Part shown: piece after piece, positions 27,287 to 35,897 of the stretch
Numbering within the stretch: position 1 is the first letter of the stretch
Layout of the letters: each line of letters begins with the position of its first letter
Assembly (NCBI GenBank): GCA_009885105.1
Contig: VFLI01000026.1
Location: 1-64,000, forward strand
DNA: 64,000 bases
Source: Spirochaetia bacterium
GTDB taxonomy: Bacteria; Spirochaetota; Leptospiria; Leptospirales; Leptonemataceae
Reading direction: 5' to 3'
Notes under the pieces: model-generated
The model's database searches: none
What the model saw: only the letters and a program-made list of their open reading frames with translations
Told to the model about the DNA's origin: nothing
Program-made: the position numbers and the translations under genes

Positions 27287-27712
27287 AAAATAGATGACCC
27301 TGCGGTTTTCACTGCATTTTTCCAGTATTGCGTGCATTCGTTTCTTATCAAGCGCCTGGAAAGTGCATCTCCATCCCCCCGTATCAAACACGGCCAGGTC
27401 CGGATCGATATGCACGCTTTCTGGAGCCGGCTTCAGCCTGATTTCTTCCTTCATATGATCCATTCTTGCTTTCTGTCTATTTTTATCCTGTGGTTTGAAA
27501 AAATGTATAAATTTTCTTAGAATGCCGGTTTTGTTTTTTTCCACCGAATGAAATCGAAAAAGAAAATTCTGCGACGACAGATTCATGCGAACGCGCATAT
27601 CCCACAGAGCGCTCAGATCCAGAATGCCGTGCAGACCCCGCCCCTGCCAGCTGCCCCGCAAATACTCGCTCAGATCATCAAGCGATGAAAAATGTCTGAA
27701 TATTACTTCCAT
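27263..27712 (-). CDS. Small protein of unknown function after LptF/G
   Basis: A 149-residue soluble, basic protein that I do not recognise. Short conserved-looking parts are an N-terminal EVIFRHFSSLDDLSEYLRGSW and DPDLAVFDTGGWRCTFQAL. It lies five bases after the stop of the LptF/G permease, so it is probably the last gene of that reverse operon. Its end overlaps the PilZ gene by 24 bases on the other strand. Codon and base use match the neighbours. I see no signal peptide or metal-binding motif. It may be specific to these spirochaetes. Confidence 0.6.
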   Translation of the reverse strand: MEVIFRHFSSLDDLSEYLRGSWQGRGLHGILDLSALWDMRVRMNLSSQNFLFRFHSVEKNKTGILRKFIHFFKPQDKNRQKARMDHMKEEIRLKPAPESVHIDPDLAVFDTGGWRCTFQALDKKRMHAILEKCSENRRVIYFSGSLERR

Positions 27713-27717
27713 GACGT

Positions 27718-28812
27718 TTATCTTTTAACCTGCCAGACAAGAACACCGGCCACGACAATAAAAATTCCCGTCGAACTCCAGGCTGCGACTGCGGGAGGGA
27801 CAATCCCGCCCGTGCCGAGATTCTGGCCGAGGCGAAACGTCAGCTGGTATACAAAAATCGTGATGATCATCATCAGCAGCGACTTGATCAGCGGCCCGCC
27901 GGAACGATGACTGCCGGCGCCGCCTGCGATCGAACCGATTACAGCCACAACAATGCACATGACCGGAAGCGCGATATTGGCATGAAACTGAACTCTGTAC
28001 GGCAGCGCTGTGTATCCCCGGCTTTCCCTGAACTCAATTTCTTCCCTCAATTCGATCAGGTTCAGCTCCATCGGATCCCGGGTCGGCGTGAAAAAAAAGT
28101 TGATATCATCCGGAAAAGACCTCCTGAGCTCAGGAATTCTTTCAATATTTTTCAGCCGGGGAGTATTTTCAAAATTCAGAAGCCGAACATCGCTCAAAAC
28201 CCAGTCCTGAGTCGCCGGAAAATACTGCGCTTTCGCCGCCTGTATCATCTGCACCGGCCTGTCCTCCTCCATATCGAGATAGTTGAATCCGCCCACGATC
28301 CTGTTGTTCGGCCGGTCAAAAAAATAGATGAAATAGTACCCTTTCTTTCCGCGAAGATTCTTCTGCCAGACAAGATCTTTGATCGTGCCGACGCCTTTTT
28401 TTACGATCTCCATTTCATTCGCGGCCGCCTCATTGGCGGGAGTCACAACAAAATTCTGAAAAAAAAACTGAATCATGCTGAGGAGAAAGCCGCAAATCAG
28501 AATGGTGGCGATGGCCCGGAAAAATGAAATACCGGCCGAATGGATCGCCACCATTTCCCGGGAAACCGTAAACTGAGCCACGGTAAAGCAGACCGCGAAC
28601 ATTAAGGCCATTGGTATAATGTGCGATGTCAGCTGCGGAATAGAATACAGAATGTACAGGTAAACATGAATTTTTGCCTGTTTCGTTTCTATGCGGAGGT
28701 TTTCAATCGCTGTAAAAGTCGTAAAAATAACGACCAGACCGACAAGCGAAAGAAAAAAAGATTTGAGGAATTCTGTTCCCAGATATCTGTCGAGAATCGT
28801 AATTTGTTTCAT
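27718..28812 (-). CDS. LptF/LptG-family LPS export permease
   Basis: A 364-residue permease of the YjgP/YjgQ family, which pulls LPS from the inner membrane for transport to the outer membrane. It has the N-terminal TMs after ILDRYLGTEFLKSFFLSLVG, a jellyroll-like periplasmic middle (about 110-250) and three C-terminal TMs ending with the usual GIFIVVAGVLVW. Start is taken as ATG at 28812; a GTG at 28833 would overlap the preceding gene by 11 bases. LptF and LptG cannot be told apart with confidence. The gene follows a polyprenol-kinase-like gene on the reverse strand and precedes the small unknown gene. Confidence 0.85.
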   Translation of the reverse strand: MKQITILDRYLGTEFLKSFFLSLVGLVVIFTTFTAIENLRIETKQAKIHVYLYILYSIPQLTSHIIPMALMFAVCFTVAQFTVSREMVAIHSAGISFFRAIATILICGFLLSMIQFFFQNFVVTPANEAAANEMEIVKKGVGTIKDLVWQKNLRGKKGYYFIYFFDRPNNRIVGGFNYLDMEEDRPVQMIQAAKAQYFPATQDWVLSDVRLLNFENTPRLKNIERIPELRRSFPDDINFFFTPTRDPMELNLIELREEIEFRESRGYTALPYRVQFHANIALPVMCIVVAVIGSIAGGAGSHRSGGPLIKSLLMMIITIFVYQLTFRLGQNLGTGGIVPPAVAAWSSTGIFIVVAGVLVWQVKR

Positions 28813-28822
28813 GAATAGTCTG

Positions 28823-29593
28823 TCAGAATACACCCGGGAATGGATTTATCAGAACGGCGCCGAACCGGACCCCGGAAATCACCGCGCCGGCGCTCAGCGT
28901 CAGAGCGCATGACAGTGGCACAATTAAATTATCGTCGAGAAATCCCATCCATAGTGTATGGGAAAAGAATTCAGAAACGGCGCCCGCCAGTCCGCCCGCA
29001 GCCACAATGAAAAACAACTCAATGTTCCAGCGGCCGTCTGCAAAATAGAGAGAGAAATCGTTGTGCGATGGAATTGATAAAGTATGGATCAGCAGGAACA
29101 AAAACGAGCCCAGACATCCGGAAAGAAAGAAAGCGGCCATGCCTTCCAGAGATTTTCCGTTTTTAAATCGCACCCGCCCCAGACTGCCGCCGATGAAAGC
29201 CGCCGTCGGATCTCCCACCATAAGGAAAATACAGCTTAAAAGAGCGATCTCTCTGCTGAAAAAAAATATCAGGATCACATTGGCAAAGAAGAATGGAATA
29301 GTCGCATTGATGATTTTTGCCTTCTCGTCTTTTTTAAGCATCACGCCGACTACCCGAAAAAAAAGATCGTTCACGGACTTCCATCGAAACCTGGCAAAAT
29401 CCAAAATCAGCAGAAAGGCGGTAAACGCGAAAACCAGCCAGAAAAGCAGCATCCGGCCTGAAATCCCGAACCACCGGCCCGGAGCATCAAAAGCATCCAG
29501 ATAATAGCATATGGGAATGACAAGACCGTTTACATGCCATATTTTTCTGTAAACATTGAATCCGGCCGGTTTCGAGATTCGAATAGTATTCAT
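28823..29593 (-). CDS. Polyprenol/dolichol-kinase-like membrane protein
   Basis: A 256-residue membrane protein with about seven hydrophobic segments resembling the SEC59/phytol kinase/CDP-diglyceride synthetase superfamily. The region LMVGDPTAAFIGGSLGRVRFKNGKSLEG (last part holds the conserved K-S-x-E-G) is the family signature, normally binding CTP or the lipid substrate. The true start is ATG at 29593; the longer open frame to 29809 would cover the divergent gene and lacks any membrane segment. Function may be phosphorylation of a long-chain isoprenoid alcohol. It lies next to LptF/G, so a link with the envelope is reasonable but not shown. Confidence 0.75.
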   Translation of the reverse strand: MNTIRISKPAGFNVYRKIWHVNGLVIPICYYLDAFDAPGRWFGISGRMLLFWLVFAFTAFLLILDFARFRWKSVNDLFFRVVGVMLKKDEKAKIINATIPFFFANVILIFFFSREIALLSCIFLMVGDPTAAFIGGSLGRVRFKNGKSLEGMAAFFLSGCLGSFLFLLIHTLSIPSHNDFSLYFADGRWNIELFFIVAAGGLAGAVSEFFSHTLWMGFLDDNLIVPLSCALTLSAGAVISGVRFGAVLINPFPGVF

Positions 29594-29626
29594 GGACCAA
29601 ACATCATTCCTGCTTGACCCGCTACA

Positions 29627-30058
29627 ATGCAACCATTTACTGGATATGTGAAATTGAAAGTGATCCACTTTCTGCGCCGGATGGATCGTATCCGCCGTGA
29701 CCTGGAAGAACTGGATAAACTCCAGAATGCCATACAGAAAGACCGGGAATACTCGCACCGACTGAAAGACACATTTCTGGATGAATCGCAGCGTTTGAAA
29801 AAACTTCAAAGTCGAATGCTGAATCTGATAGTCAAGAACCCGCCTGTATGGAAAAAAATTGGAGCTGATGCGACCATTGCATCATCAGAACTCGCCGCCT
29901 CAGCTTCCCCGGAAGTTATTCTGCCGGGAAAAGGCAGTAAGAGAAGATCCATTTCTAAAAAACAATCCGAGGATGCCGCCGGACTGCCTTCCGCCGAGCA
30001 GGAAAACAAGCAGGACCGCAAGTCAAAAGAAGCCCCGTTTCAATTTCGATACAATTAA
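29627..30058 (+). CDS. Coiled-coil protein of unknown function
   Basis: A 143-residue very basic protein with a helical N-terminal half (LRRMDRIRRDLEELDKLQNA, then LDESQRLKKLQSRML) and a disordered, Lys/Ser-rich C-terminal half. No signal peptide. It is divergent from the kinase-like gene by only 33 bases and 36 bases ahead of the lipoprotein gene. The ATG at 29627 is assumed; a second ATG at 29681 also fits the coiled coil. I cannot name a function. Confidence 0.5.
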   Translation: MQPFTGYVKLKVIHFLRRMDRIRRDLEELDKLQNAIQKDREYSHRLKDTFLDESQRLKKLQSRMLNLIVKNPPVWKKIGADATIASSELAASASPEVILPGKGSKRRSISKKQSEDAAGLPSAEQENKQDRKSKEAPFQFRYN

Positions 30059-30094
30059 ATCGGCCGAACAATCGACAGCCGTAAAGAGAGCCGC

Positions 30095-31561
30095 ATGATC
30101 ACCAAAAATCAGAATTTGACAGAAATAATCAAAAAGACAGCAGCCTTGATGCTTTTGCTGCTGCTGGCTTCAGGAAGCGCCTGCCGCCGGGACGGTGAGG
30201 TGCTGGCTGAATGGAATGGAGGGAATATGACCCGCCGGGAAATGCGGCTGCTCTTCCAGATGTTTCAGGGTCAGGATGCGGCAGGAGCTGCCACTGTTGA
30301 GGCCCAGGATCAAACAGTTCGCACATATTCACTGATGAAAATCGCGGCAGAAGAAGCGGTCAAGGAAGGTCTCGACAAAGACGCCGCTTTCCTGGAACGC
30401 ATGCGTTTGATAGATGAACAGGCGCTCCTGACAGCATTTGAAAATTATCTGCGTGCCAACGTTTCCTCGCAGAAATACCGCATGTTTGACTTGCAGTTTC
30501 TGATACTCTCATCACCCGATCCCAAAAGTCTGAGCCAGCGAAAACCGGAGGCGGAAGATCTTTTAAACAAACTCAATGCGCCGAATTTGTCGGACACTGA
30601 TATTGAGTCGATCATCCAGACAAAAACCGAGAACATGCTCTACAGACCACTGGCCGGTTATCTGGACCCGCACTGTGTTTCCTGCACTCCGAATCCTCTC
30701 AATTATCTGACCGATCCGCTTGATAAAGTTCCGGTTAAAAAATTCATTCTAGTGGAAACACCGACTGGACTCTGGCTGATTCGCAAAGTAAAGGAATACG
30801 AAGCCGGGCAGGACGATTTACAGGATATCTTTGAAACCTTCCATAAGACATCACAGCGGCTTGTCAGAAAATTCATGTCAGGGCCGGACGCGGCGGGACA
30901 GAACAAACAGTTCTACGATCGAGTCGTAAAGTCGGAACAGCAGATTGAGGAATATGCCAAAGAAGAAGCCAAAGAGCAGATCCGCCGGCAGTCAGGCACT
31001 CTGTTTCAAAGCCGCCTAGACAGTCTCAGACAGAAATATAAATTCGTTCTGGAAGAGAGAGGCAAACCTGTCGAAAAATTGAATCAGGCCGATTACAGAG
31101 ACGACACTGTGCTTTTCACCCTGGACGGAAAGCCGTACACATACAAGACCCTGAGAGAAAAAGCTCCTCCCGGAGCCGGCATCGATCAGCAGATACAGCT
31201 TCTGAACGGCGTGCTGATACCTTTTGAACTCATCAAGAATGAAGAAGATGTGGTAAAAGCAAGAGAATCTGATATATTTTCATTTTTTAAAGAATTGAAT
31301 CGATACGAAAGCCTGGCCAGAGTTTATTTTTTTAAGCATCAGGGCGATGTGACCGTTCCGGAAGAAAAAATCAGACAGATTTACGAACTCAGGAAAAACA
31401 ACGAATACAGCGGACAGGCATATGCGGCCGTTCGCAACGGCATCATGGAGCAGCTGCGAACTGAAGAACTGCAGAAGCGCGCCCAGGATATGCAGAGCAA
31501 ACTCATGGAAAAATATGCGGTGCAGATACACAGAGATCTGCTGAAACCGGGCAGCCTTTAA
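30095..31561 (+). CDS. SurA/PpiC-like lipoprotein
   Basis: A 488-residue exported lipoprotein. The signal peptide ends in a lipobox (ASGSAC, cysteine near residue 29). The N-terminal region (EWNGGNMTRREMRLLFQMF) and long helices resemble the chaperone part of SurA/PrsA. A central segment (about 130-240) looks like a degenerate PpiC rotamase domain: FDLQFLILSSPDP, LNKL repeats, then VKKFILVETPTGLWLIRKVKEYE. I see no intact parvulin active-site set, so it may act as chaperone only. It should sit in the periplasmic leaflet and assist outer-membrane protein folding. The neighbouring genes do not refine this. Confidence 0.7.
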   Translation: MITKNQNLTEIIKKTAALMLLLLLASGSACRRDGEVLAEWNGGNMTRREMRLLFQMFQGQDAAGAATVEAQDQTVRTYSLMKIAAEEAVKEGLDKDAAFLERMRLIDEQALLTAFENYLRANVSSQKYRMFDLQFLILSSPDPKSLSQRKPEAEDLLNKLNAPNLSDTDIESIIQTKTENMLYRPLAGYLDPHCVSCTPNPLNYLTDPLDKVPVKKFILVETPTGLWLIRKVKEYEAGQDDLQDIFETFHKTSQRLVRKFMSGPDAAGQNKQFYDRVVKSEQQIEEYAKEEAKEQIRRQSGTLFQSRLDSLRQKYKFVLEERGKPVEKLNQADYRDDTVLFTLDGKPYTYKTLREKAPPGAGIDQQIQLLNGVLIPFELIKNEEDVVKARESDIFSFFKELNRYESLARVYFFKHQGDVTVPEEKIRQIYELRKNNEYSGQAYAAVRNGIMEQLRTEELQKRAQDMQSKLMEKYAVQIHRDLLKPGSL

Positions 31562-31570
31562 AAATCGGGC

Positions 31571-32272
31571 ATGCCATTAGAACTGCTGCAGGCAACGGAC
31601 AACTACATCATCATTGCCAAGCAGGCCGGAGTTTCATTTCATTCAACAGGAAAGAAACCAGGTGTGATGCAGATTCTCCGAAAGATGGAGGAAGATGGTC
31701 TGCTTCCCGGCGGCGACCGCCTCTATCCCGTTCATCGCCTGGACGAACTGACATCGGGAATAATCCTTTTTGCCCGGGGCAGAAAGAATGCGGAAATTCT
31801 GGGCAATGCATTTCGCCACAGCCGGGTTGAAAAATTCTATATTGCGCTCAGCGACCGCCGGCCAAAACAGAAACAGGGAACCATTATAGGCGACATGGTT
31901 CGTTCCCGGCGCTCGTCATGGAAACTCACTCGAGACAAAAAAAATCCAGCCGTGACGGAATTCAAAAGCCGCACGCTCGGCTCCGACCGGCCTCTGGTTG
32001 TTTTTCTAGTCCGCCCGAAAACCGGAAAAACGCATCAGATCCGTGTCGCCCTTAAAAGCGTGGGAAGCCCGGTTCTGGGCGATCCCCTGTACGGCCGGTT
32101 TGACAGGGCGCGCGAAGAGGATCGGGCCTATCTGCATGCCTGCGCGATTCGTCTGAAGCTGGAGAATGAAACCATCAGCTGCGTCAACGCGCCTTCCGAC
32201 GGACGCGAATTTCTCTCTCCCTCTTTTGTTGAATTCTGGAAAAAAAATTCGGATCCTTTTAAGTGGTATTGA
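31571..32272 (+). CDS. RluA-family pseudouridine synthase
   Basis: A 233-residue RNA pseudouridine synthase of the RluA family. The catalytic motif HRLDELTSG is at residues 55-63, with the essential aspartate D58. Other landmarks are YIALSDRRP, RPKTGKTHQIRVALKSVG and the ending GDPLYGRFD. It lacks an S4 domain. The target (rRNA or tRNA position) cannot be told. It is nine bases after the lipoprotein gene, probably co-transcribed, and its stop faces the convergent SDR gene nine bases away. Confidence 0.9.
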   Translation: MPLELLQATDNYIIIAKQAGVSFHSTGKKPGVMQILRKMEEDGLLPGGDRLYPVHRLDELTSGIILFARGRKNAEILGNAFRHSRVEKFYIALSDRRPKQKQGTIIGDMVRSRRSSWKLTRDKKNPAVTEFKSRTLGSDRPLVVFLVRPKTGKTHQIRVALKSVGSPVLGDPLYGRFDRAREEDRAYLHACAIRLKLENETISCVNAPSDGREFLSPSFVEFWKKNSDPFKWY

Positions 32273-32281
32273 AAAACAGTC

Positions 32282-33076
32282 TTATCGCGCCAGCAGTTTT
32301 TCCGAATGATCCCAGAGCAGCTGCTGCAGTTCCTCGTTTCCGGCAATATCGACGCTTGAACTCTGAGCGCAGTTCACAAAATACTTACCGGTGACCCCCT
32401 CTGCCTGCGCGGAAGATGCAAGATAAACCGACGTGGCTGCGCCTTCCTTCAGGCTGCCCGCCGTATCCATGTTGAAACCTGTTTTCAAAAGTTTTGTCTG
32501 AATGACACCGGGATGCACGGCGTTTGAAAAAATGCCGCGCTCTCTTGCTTTTTCTGCCAGACAATTCGAGAAAAGAACATTGCAAAGCTTGCTCATTGCA
32601 TAGGAGGCATAACCGTTAAAGGATTTCTCCGCCTCAAGATTTTCAAAATCAATCTGCCCCCTGCGATGTGCGATGGAACTCAGAGTGATGATCCGGGCGC
32701 CATTTTTCAGGTGAGGCAGAAGTTCCCTGGTTAAGAGAAAATGCGCCAGATGATTCACGGCGAAGGTCATTTCCAGTCCGTCCGCGGTCAAAGTTTTTTC
32801 TTTCATAAACACACCGGCATTGTTGATCAGCACATCCAAAGGAAAGGCCGACAGCGCCTTCTCCGACAGTTTTTTTACTTCTTTCATAGAAGAGAGGTCC
32901 GCCGTCAGCGCCAGAGCGTCTCCGCCTTTCGCCTGAATTCTGGAAACAACATCGTCTGTCTTCTGGACGTTCCTCCCATGAACGAGAACTCTGGCCCCTG
33001 CCGCTGACAGTTCCATGGCTGTCTGCAAACCGATCCCGTCGGTGGCGCCGGTTATCAAAACTGTCTTGTTTTTCAC
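32282..33076 (-). CDS. Short-chain dehydrogenase/reductase (retinol dehydrogenase-like)
   Basis: A 264-residue classical SDR. It has the NAD(P)-binding loop TGATDGIG (about 10-17), an HGRN basic residue favouring NADP, NNAGVF (about 86-91), the catalytic serine in LSSIAHR and YAMSKLC with the catalytic YxxxK. The layout is that of retinol-dehydrogenase/WW-oxidoreductase-like SDRs. Substrate unknown. It appears monocistronic, convergent with the pseudouridine synthase gene. Confidence 0.9.
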   Translation of the reverse strand: MKNKTVLITGATDGIGLQTAMELSAAGARVLVHGRNVQKTDDVVSRIQAKGGDALALTADLSSMKEVKKLSEKALSAFPLDVLINNAGVFMKEKTLTADGLEMTFAVNHLAHFLLTRELLPHLKNGARIITLSSIAHRRGQIDFENLEAEKSFNGYASYAMSKLCNVLFSNCLAEKARERGIFSNAVHPGVIQTKLLKTGFNMDTAGSLKEGAATSVYLASSAQAEGVTGKYFVNCAQSSSVDIAGNEELQQLLWDHSEKLLAR

Positions 33077-33246
33077 AGATCAAAAGTTAATTCACAAAGC
33101 TGCTGGCGGCGAGCATTTAAGTACCGGTTAAAATCCAGCGGTCGGTTCGAATCGGGGCCCTAATGGAAAATCATATTTATGCCGTATATTGTATATAAAA
33201 GACAATGTACTACTATTACGGAATCTGCCATGCGTTTCTCGGTCTG

Positions 33247-34002
33247 ATGAGGGTGTTCAAACTGGCCGCCCTGATCCTTGTCCTGACAGCTCTCTTTGCC
33301 GCATTGCGATGCCTGCCGATTCATGCCCTGGAACGGGTCCCTCGTTACGATCCGCAGGGACAGCTTCGTGTGCTCGATGAACTGCTGGCCATGAAACCGG
33401 AACACTACAGGCTCACGCTGATCGACTCTTTTGAAAGAATGAGACCTTACAGAGCGCGCGCCGCCTCGAATTCGCACAGCGATATTTATTTCGTCCACCG
33501 CATTCCCCCAGGACGGGCATTTCGCACAGAGAGGAATTTGATTCACGGCTGGACAACAGGCGACACAACTTTTGAACAGAGTCTGTTGATTCATACGACC
33601 GTTGAAATTCCAGGCGAGCAGAATTTTCATATCATTCCCCAGGAAAACGTTATGATTTCCGGACAGCCTTTCCGGGCTTCCCTGTGGGTTCACAGCAATA
33701 TGTACAGACACAAACTGATTCTGCTTTTTGAGAATGCGGACGGTCAGGAAGTCCGCGTGACGGCGGGCAGGCTAGATTGGAATGGATGGCGGAGGCTCGA
33801 CATCCGCCTGCCGGAGGAACTCTACCGCCGGGGACTAGGACCCGGCCGGCTGTTCGGCGGGAAATTCACCGGTTTTCTGATCGAAACAAGTCCGCACAGC
33901 GAAGCGGGCGACATGGCTGTTATGCTCGACAATTTCCTCGTCGTAACGGATATACTGGCTCTCCAGTATCCAGGATCAGAGATCATGGATACCTGGAAAT
34001 AA
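33247..34002 (+). CDS. FlaA-like flagellar filament sheath protein
   Basis: A 251-residue exported protein of the spirochaetal FlaA family, which coats the periplasmic flagellar filament. From the ATG at 33247 there is a signal peptide cleaved near PIHA-LE, then LIDSFERMRPYR in place of the family's DNFED opening, VMISGQPFRASLWVHSNMY, LDWNGWRRLDIRLP and a C-terminal LDNFLVVTDI. These match the FlaA pattern of jellyroll strands, though the identity is from memory of the family. A longer ATG at 33205 would put 14 odd residues in front of the signal peptide. No other flagellar gene is next to it. It could instead be a FlaA-related protein with a different role. Confidence 0.72.
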   Translation: MRVFKLAALILVLTALFAALRCLPIHALERVPRYDPQGQLRVLDELLAMKPEHYRLTLIDSFERMRPYRARAASNSHSDIYFVHRIPPGRAFRTERNLIHGWTTGDTTFEQSLLIHTTVEIPGEQNFHIIPQENVMISGQPFRASLWVHSNMYRHKLILLFENADGQEVRVTAGRLDWNGWRRLDIRLPEELYRRGLGPGRLFGGKFTGFLIETSPHSEAGDMAVMLDNFLVVTDILALQYPGSEIMDTWK

Positions 34003-34016
34003 TCTTTCCCCGCCGA

Positions 34017-34589
34017 TCAGGCTGCGACTGCGTAAGCTTTCAGAGGTCCGCCCAGCGGACAAACTGAAGAATTGCAGACTTCAGTCTCTTTTACTTCCTG
34101 CCCCGGAACCACTGGAAATTGATTCATAAACTCATTGATCTGCTGCAGACCATACGTAATCGTTTCCACCTTCGTTTTACCCTCAAAGCAGGTATAGAAA
34201 CTGCCTTCGTCGTTCTTCAACCGGATTACGCCGGCATAGCCGCCGTTTTTGGCTTTTATGCACGAACAACCGGTCGAACACCCGCCTGAAGATGCGCAAA
34301 CCAGATCCCGCATTCTCTCTCTGTACAGTGTGCCCACAATCGTGGCATTCCCAACGCCATAAACCCCGAGCAGTTTCGCCTCTTCCGCGCTTTGTTTTTG
34401 AAAAGCTTTGTAGAAGTCACCGGCCTTTGCAGCGCCCGTATAGGCAAGAATCCCTGCGCAACCCAGAGCCAGGATCGGCACACCGACAAGCATCACTGTA
34501 TAGGCCAGAACAAACGTCAGCGGCATCAACACCACAGCGCCGACCATGATAATACCCGCCATTGAAACACTTCCATCGATTTCTTTCAT
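34017..34589 (-). CDS. Membrane-anchored cysteine-rich protein of unknown function
   Basis: A 190-residue protein with two close hydrophobic segments (about 10-55) and a C-terminal cytoplasmic or external domain containing CASSGGCSTGCSCIK (about 99-113) and CNSSVCPLGG near the end. The spacing of the first cysteines suggests a metal or iron-sulfur site, or disulfides. Start ATG at 34589 has AGGA at eight bases. A longer open frame exists to 34640 but has no better signal. I do not recognise the family. It lies convergent with the FlaA-like gene. Confidence 0.55.
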   Translation of the reverse strand: MKEIDGSVSMAGIIMVGAVVLMPLTFVLAYTVMLVGVPILALGCAGILAYTGAAKAGDFYKAFQKQSAEEAKLLGVYGVGNATIVGTLYRERMRDLVCASSGGCSTGCSCIKAKNGGYAGVIRLKNDEGSFYTCFEGKTKVETITYGLQQINEFMNQFPVVPGQEVKETEVCNSSVCPLGGPLKAYAVAA

Positions 34590-34768
34590 TTTTACCATCC
34601 TGGAAACAGCATCAAAGTTCCCCATTCTTAAGATACACATCGGATATTCCCGTCAGTGTTTTTTTTGTTGCGCACATTTTTTTTTGAGCATTCTGTAACC
34701 AGGATAGATTTATAATCAGTCTATTCTTATAACGCTTAAAACAGGTCCCGCCTGTCTGAGTTTTCTGC

Positions 34769-34797
34769 TTGCCTCCGAACTCGTAATAAAGTATATT
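34769..34797 (+). promoter_or_regulatory. Sigma-70 type promoter of the peroxiredoxin gene
   Basis: TTGCCT at 34769-34774 and TATATT at 34792-34797 are separated by 17 bases. GGAGGG at 34815-34820 follows as the ribosome site, five bases before the ATG at 34825. The arrangement gives a short leader of about 20 bases. Confidence 0.6.
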
Positions 34798-34824
34798 ATA
34801 GCATTTAATACATCGGAGGGTAAA

Positions 34825-35304
34825 ATGTCAGAAGAACTCCTGGGAACGATGCTGCCGACTGTGGAACTGGACAGCACAGAAGGAAAAAGAATAAAACTGC
34901 CGGAGGACCTCAAAGGCAGGTGGACGGTATTGTATTTTTATCCAAAAGACGATACACCAGGCTGCACGAAGGAAGCCTGCACCTACACGGACCAGCTGAC
35001 AAAATTTAAGAACATCGGAGCCATGATTTACGGTGTGAGCCTGGACGATGTAGACTCTCACAATAAATTCAAGGAAAAATACCGCATAACATTTCCCCTG
35101 CTTTCTGATACGGAAAAAACTCTGAGTGAGGCTCTGGGAGTTTACCAGAACACCAACTTCATGGGAAAACTGCTGAAAATGCTCTCACGCGATACATTCC
35201 TGATCGATCCGGAAGGAAAGATCGCAAAAATATGGAGAAAAGTAAATCCGGTTACTTCCGTTGACGACACCTACAACGAAATTGTGAATTTGAGCAAAAA
35301 ATAA
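34825..35304 (+). CDS. bcp: Thioredoxin-dependent peroxiredoxin (BCP type)
   Basis: A 159-residue peroxiredoxin of the BCP/PrxQ group that reduces hydrogen and organic peroxides in the cytoplasm. The active-site motif DDTPGCTKEACTYTDQ has the peroxidatic Cys47 and the resolving Cys52 five residues later, the PrxQ atypical two-cysteine arrangement. YGVSLDDVDSHNKFKEKY and TFLIDPEGKI are the other landmarks. It has its own promoter and strong ribosome site and seems monocistronic. Confidence 0.95.
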   Translation: MSEELLGTMLPTVELDSTEGKRIKLPEDLKGRWTVLYFYPKDDTPGCTKEACTYTDQLTKFKNIGAMIYGVSLDDVDSHNKFKEKYRITFPLLSDTEKTLSEALGVYQNTNFMGKLLKMLSRDTFLIDPEGKIAKIWRKVNPVTSVDDTYNEIVNLSKK

Positions 35305-35348
35305 AAACCGGATACAAAGATTTGATGAGCAGAAAGCTCACAGGATAT

Positions 35349-35897
35349 CTACTGATTTTTACTCTCCCAGCTATGGATTGAAGAAAGCAGTTCGTTCAGA
35401 TGCGCCTCCAGCCGTCGAAATCCCGAAGGGGCCGGCGGGAAGGAGGGATTGCTTCTGTGCAGAACTGTTTTGCTTCTGCCGTTCTGTGTTACCGTAATGG
35501 AATACGGATAGTATCGTTCGTTGGGCGGAGCTCCCGAAAACTCCGGCAGATTCCAGAAATTGACGCTCTGAATCAGTTTCTCCAGACGATCTCTCTGTGC
35601 CGCTGTAATTTCAGCGCTTCTTGTGACAATTTTGAACGATTCCGGAATCGAGCTGGCCGGATTGCTGTACTTTTCTTCTGTCTGGTATGAATTGGTGATT
35701 TTATTATTCTCTATAACAGTAGTCGCCGTCGGAGTCGAGAATCGCACGACCAGCGGCCGTGTCCGGTGAACCGGCTGAGAATCCGCCGTGCCGATTGCCA
35801 GAGTCAGAATGAGAAGCGGGCAGAACCTCACACTGAGACCGAGAATCAGGTGCGGAAACGGCCGGGATGCGGATTCCTGTCGGATTAGAAATTTCAT
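35349..35897 (-). CDS. Exported protein with emfourin-like C-terminal half
   Basis: A 182-residue protein with an N-terminal hydrophobic segment (about 14-40) and a likely cleavage near ADSQ. The C-terminal half (about 100-182) has RDRLEKLIQSVNFWNLPEF, YYPYSITVTQNGRS and PSGFRRLEAHLNELL, resembling emfourin-type protease inhibitor domains or DUFs of that shape. The assignment is from pattern only. It overlaps the YkvA-like gene by four bases (ATGA) and lies downstream of it, so the two form a reverse operon. Confidence 0.5.
   Translation of the reverse strand: MKFLIRQESASRPFPHLILGLSVRFCPLLILTLAIGTADSQPVHRTRPLVVRFSTPTATTVIENNKITNSYQTEEKYSNPASSIPESFKIVTRSAEITAAQRDRLEKLIQSVNFWNLPEFSGAPPNERYYPYSITVTQNGRSKTVLHRSNPSFPPAPSGFRRLEAHLNELLSSIHSWESKNQ

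Noticed and set aside
29594-29809. N-terminal extension of the polyprenol-kinase-like protein
   Set aside because: It would cover the start of the divergent gene and has no membrane helix or family match.
35326-35340. Hairpin TGAGC-AGAAA-GCTCA after the peroxiredoxin
   Set aside because: Five-base stem with no T run; too weak to call a terminator.
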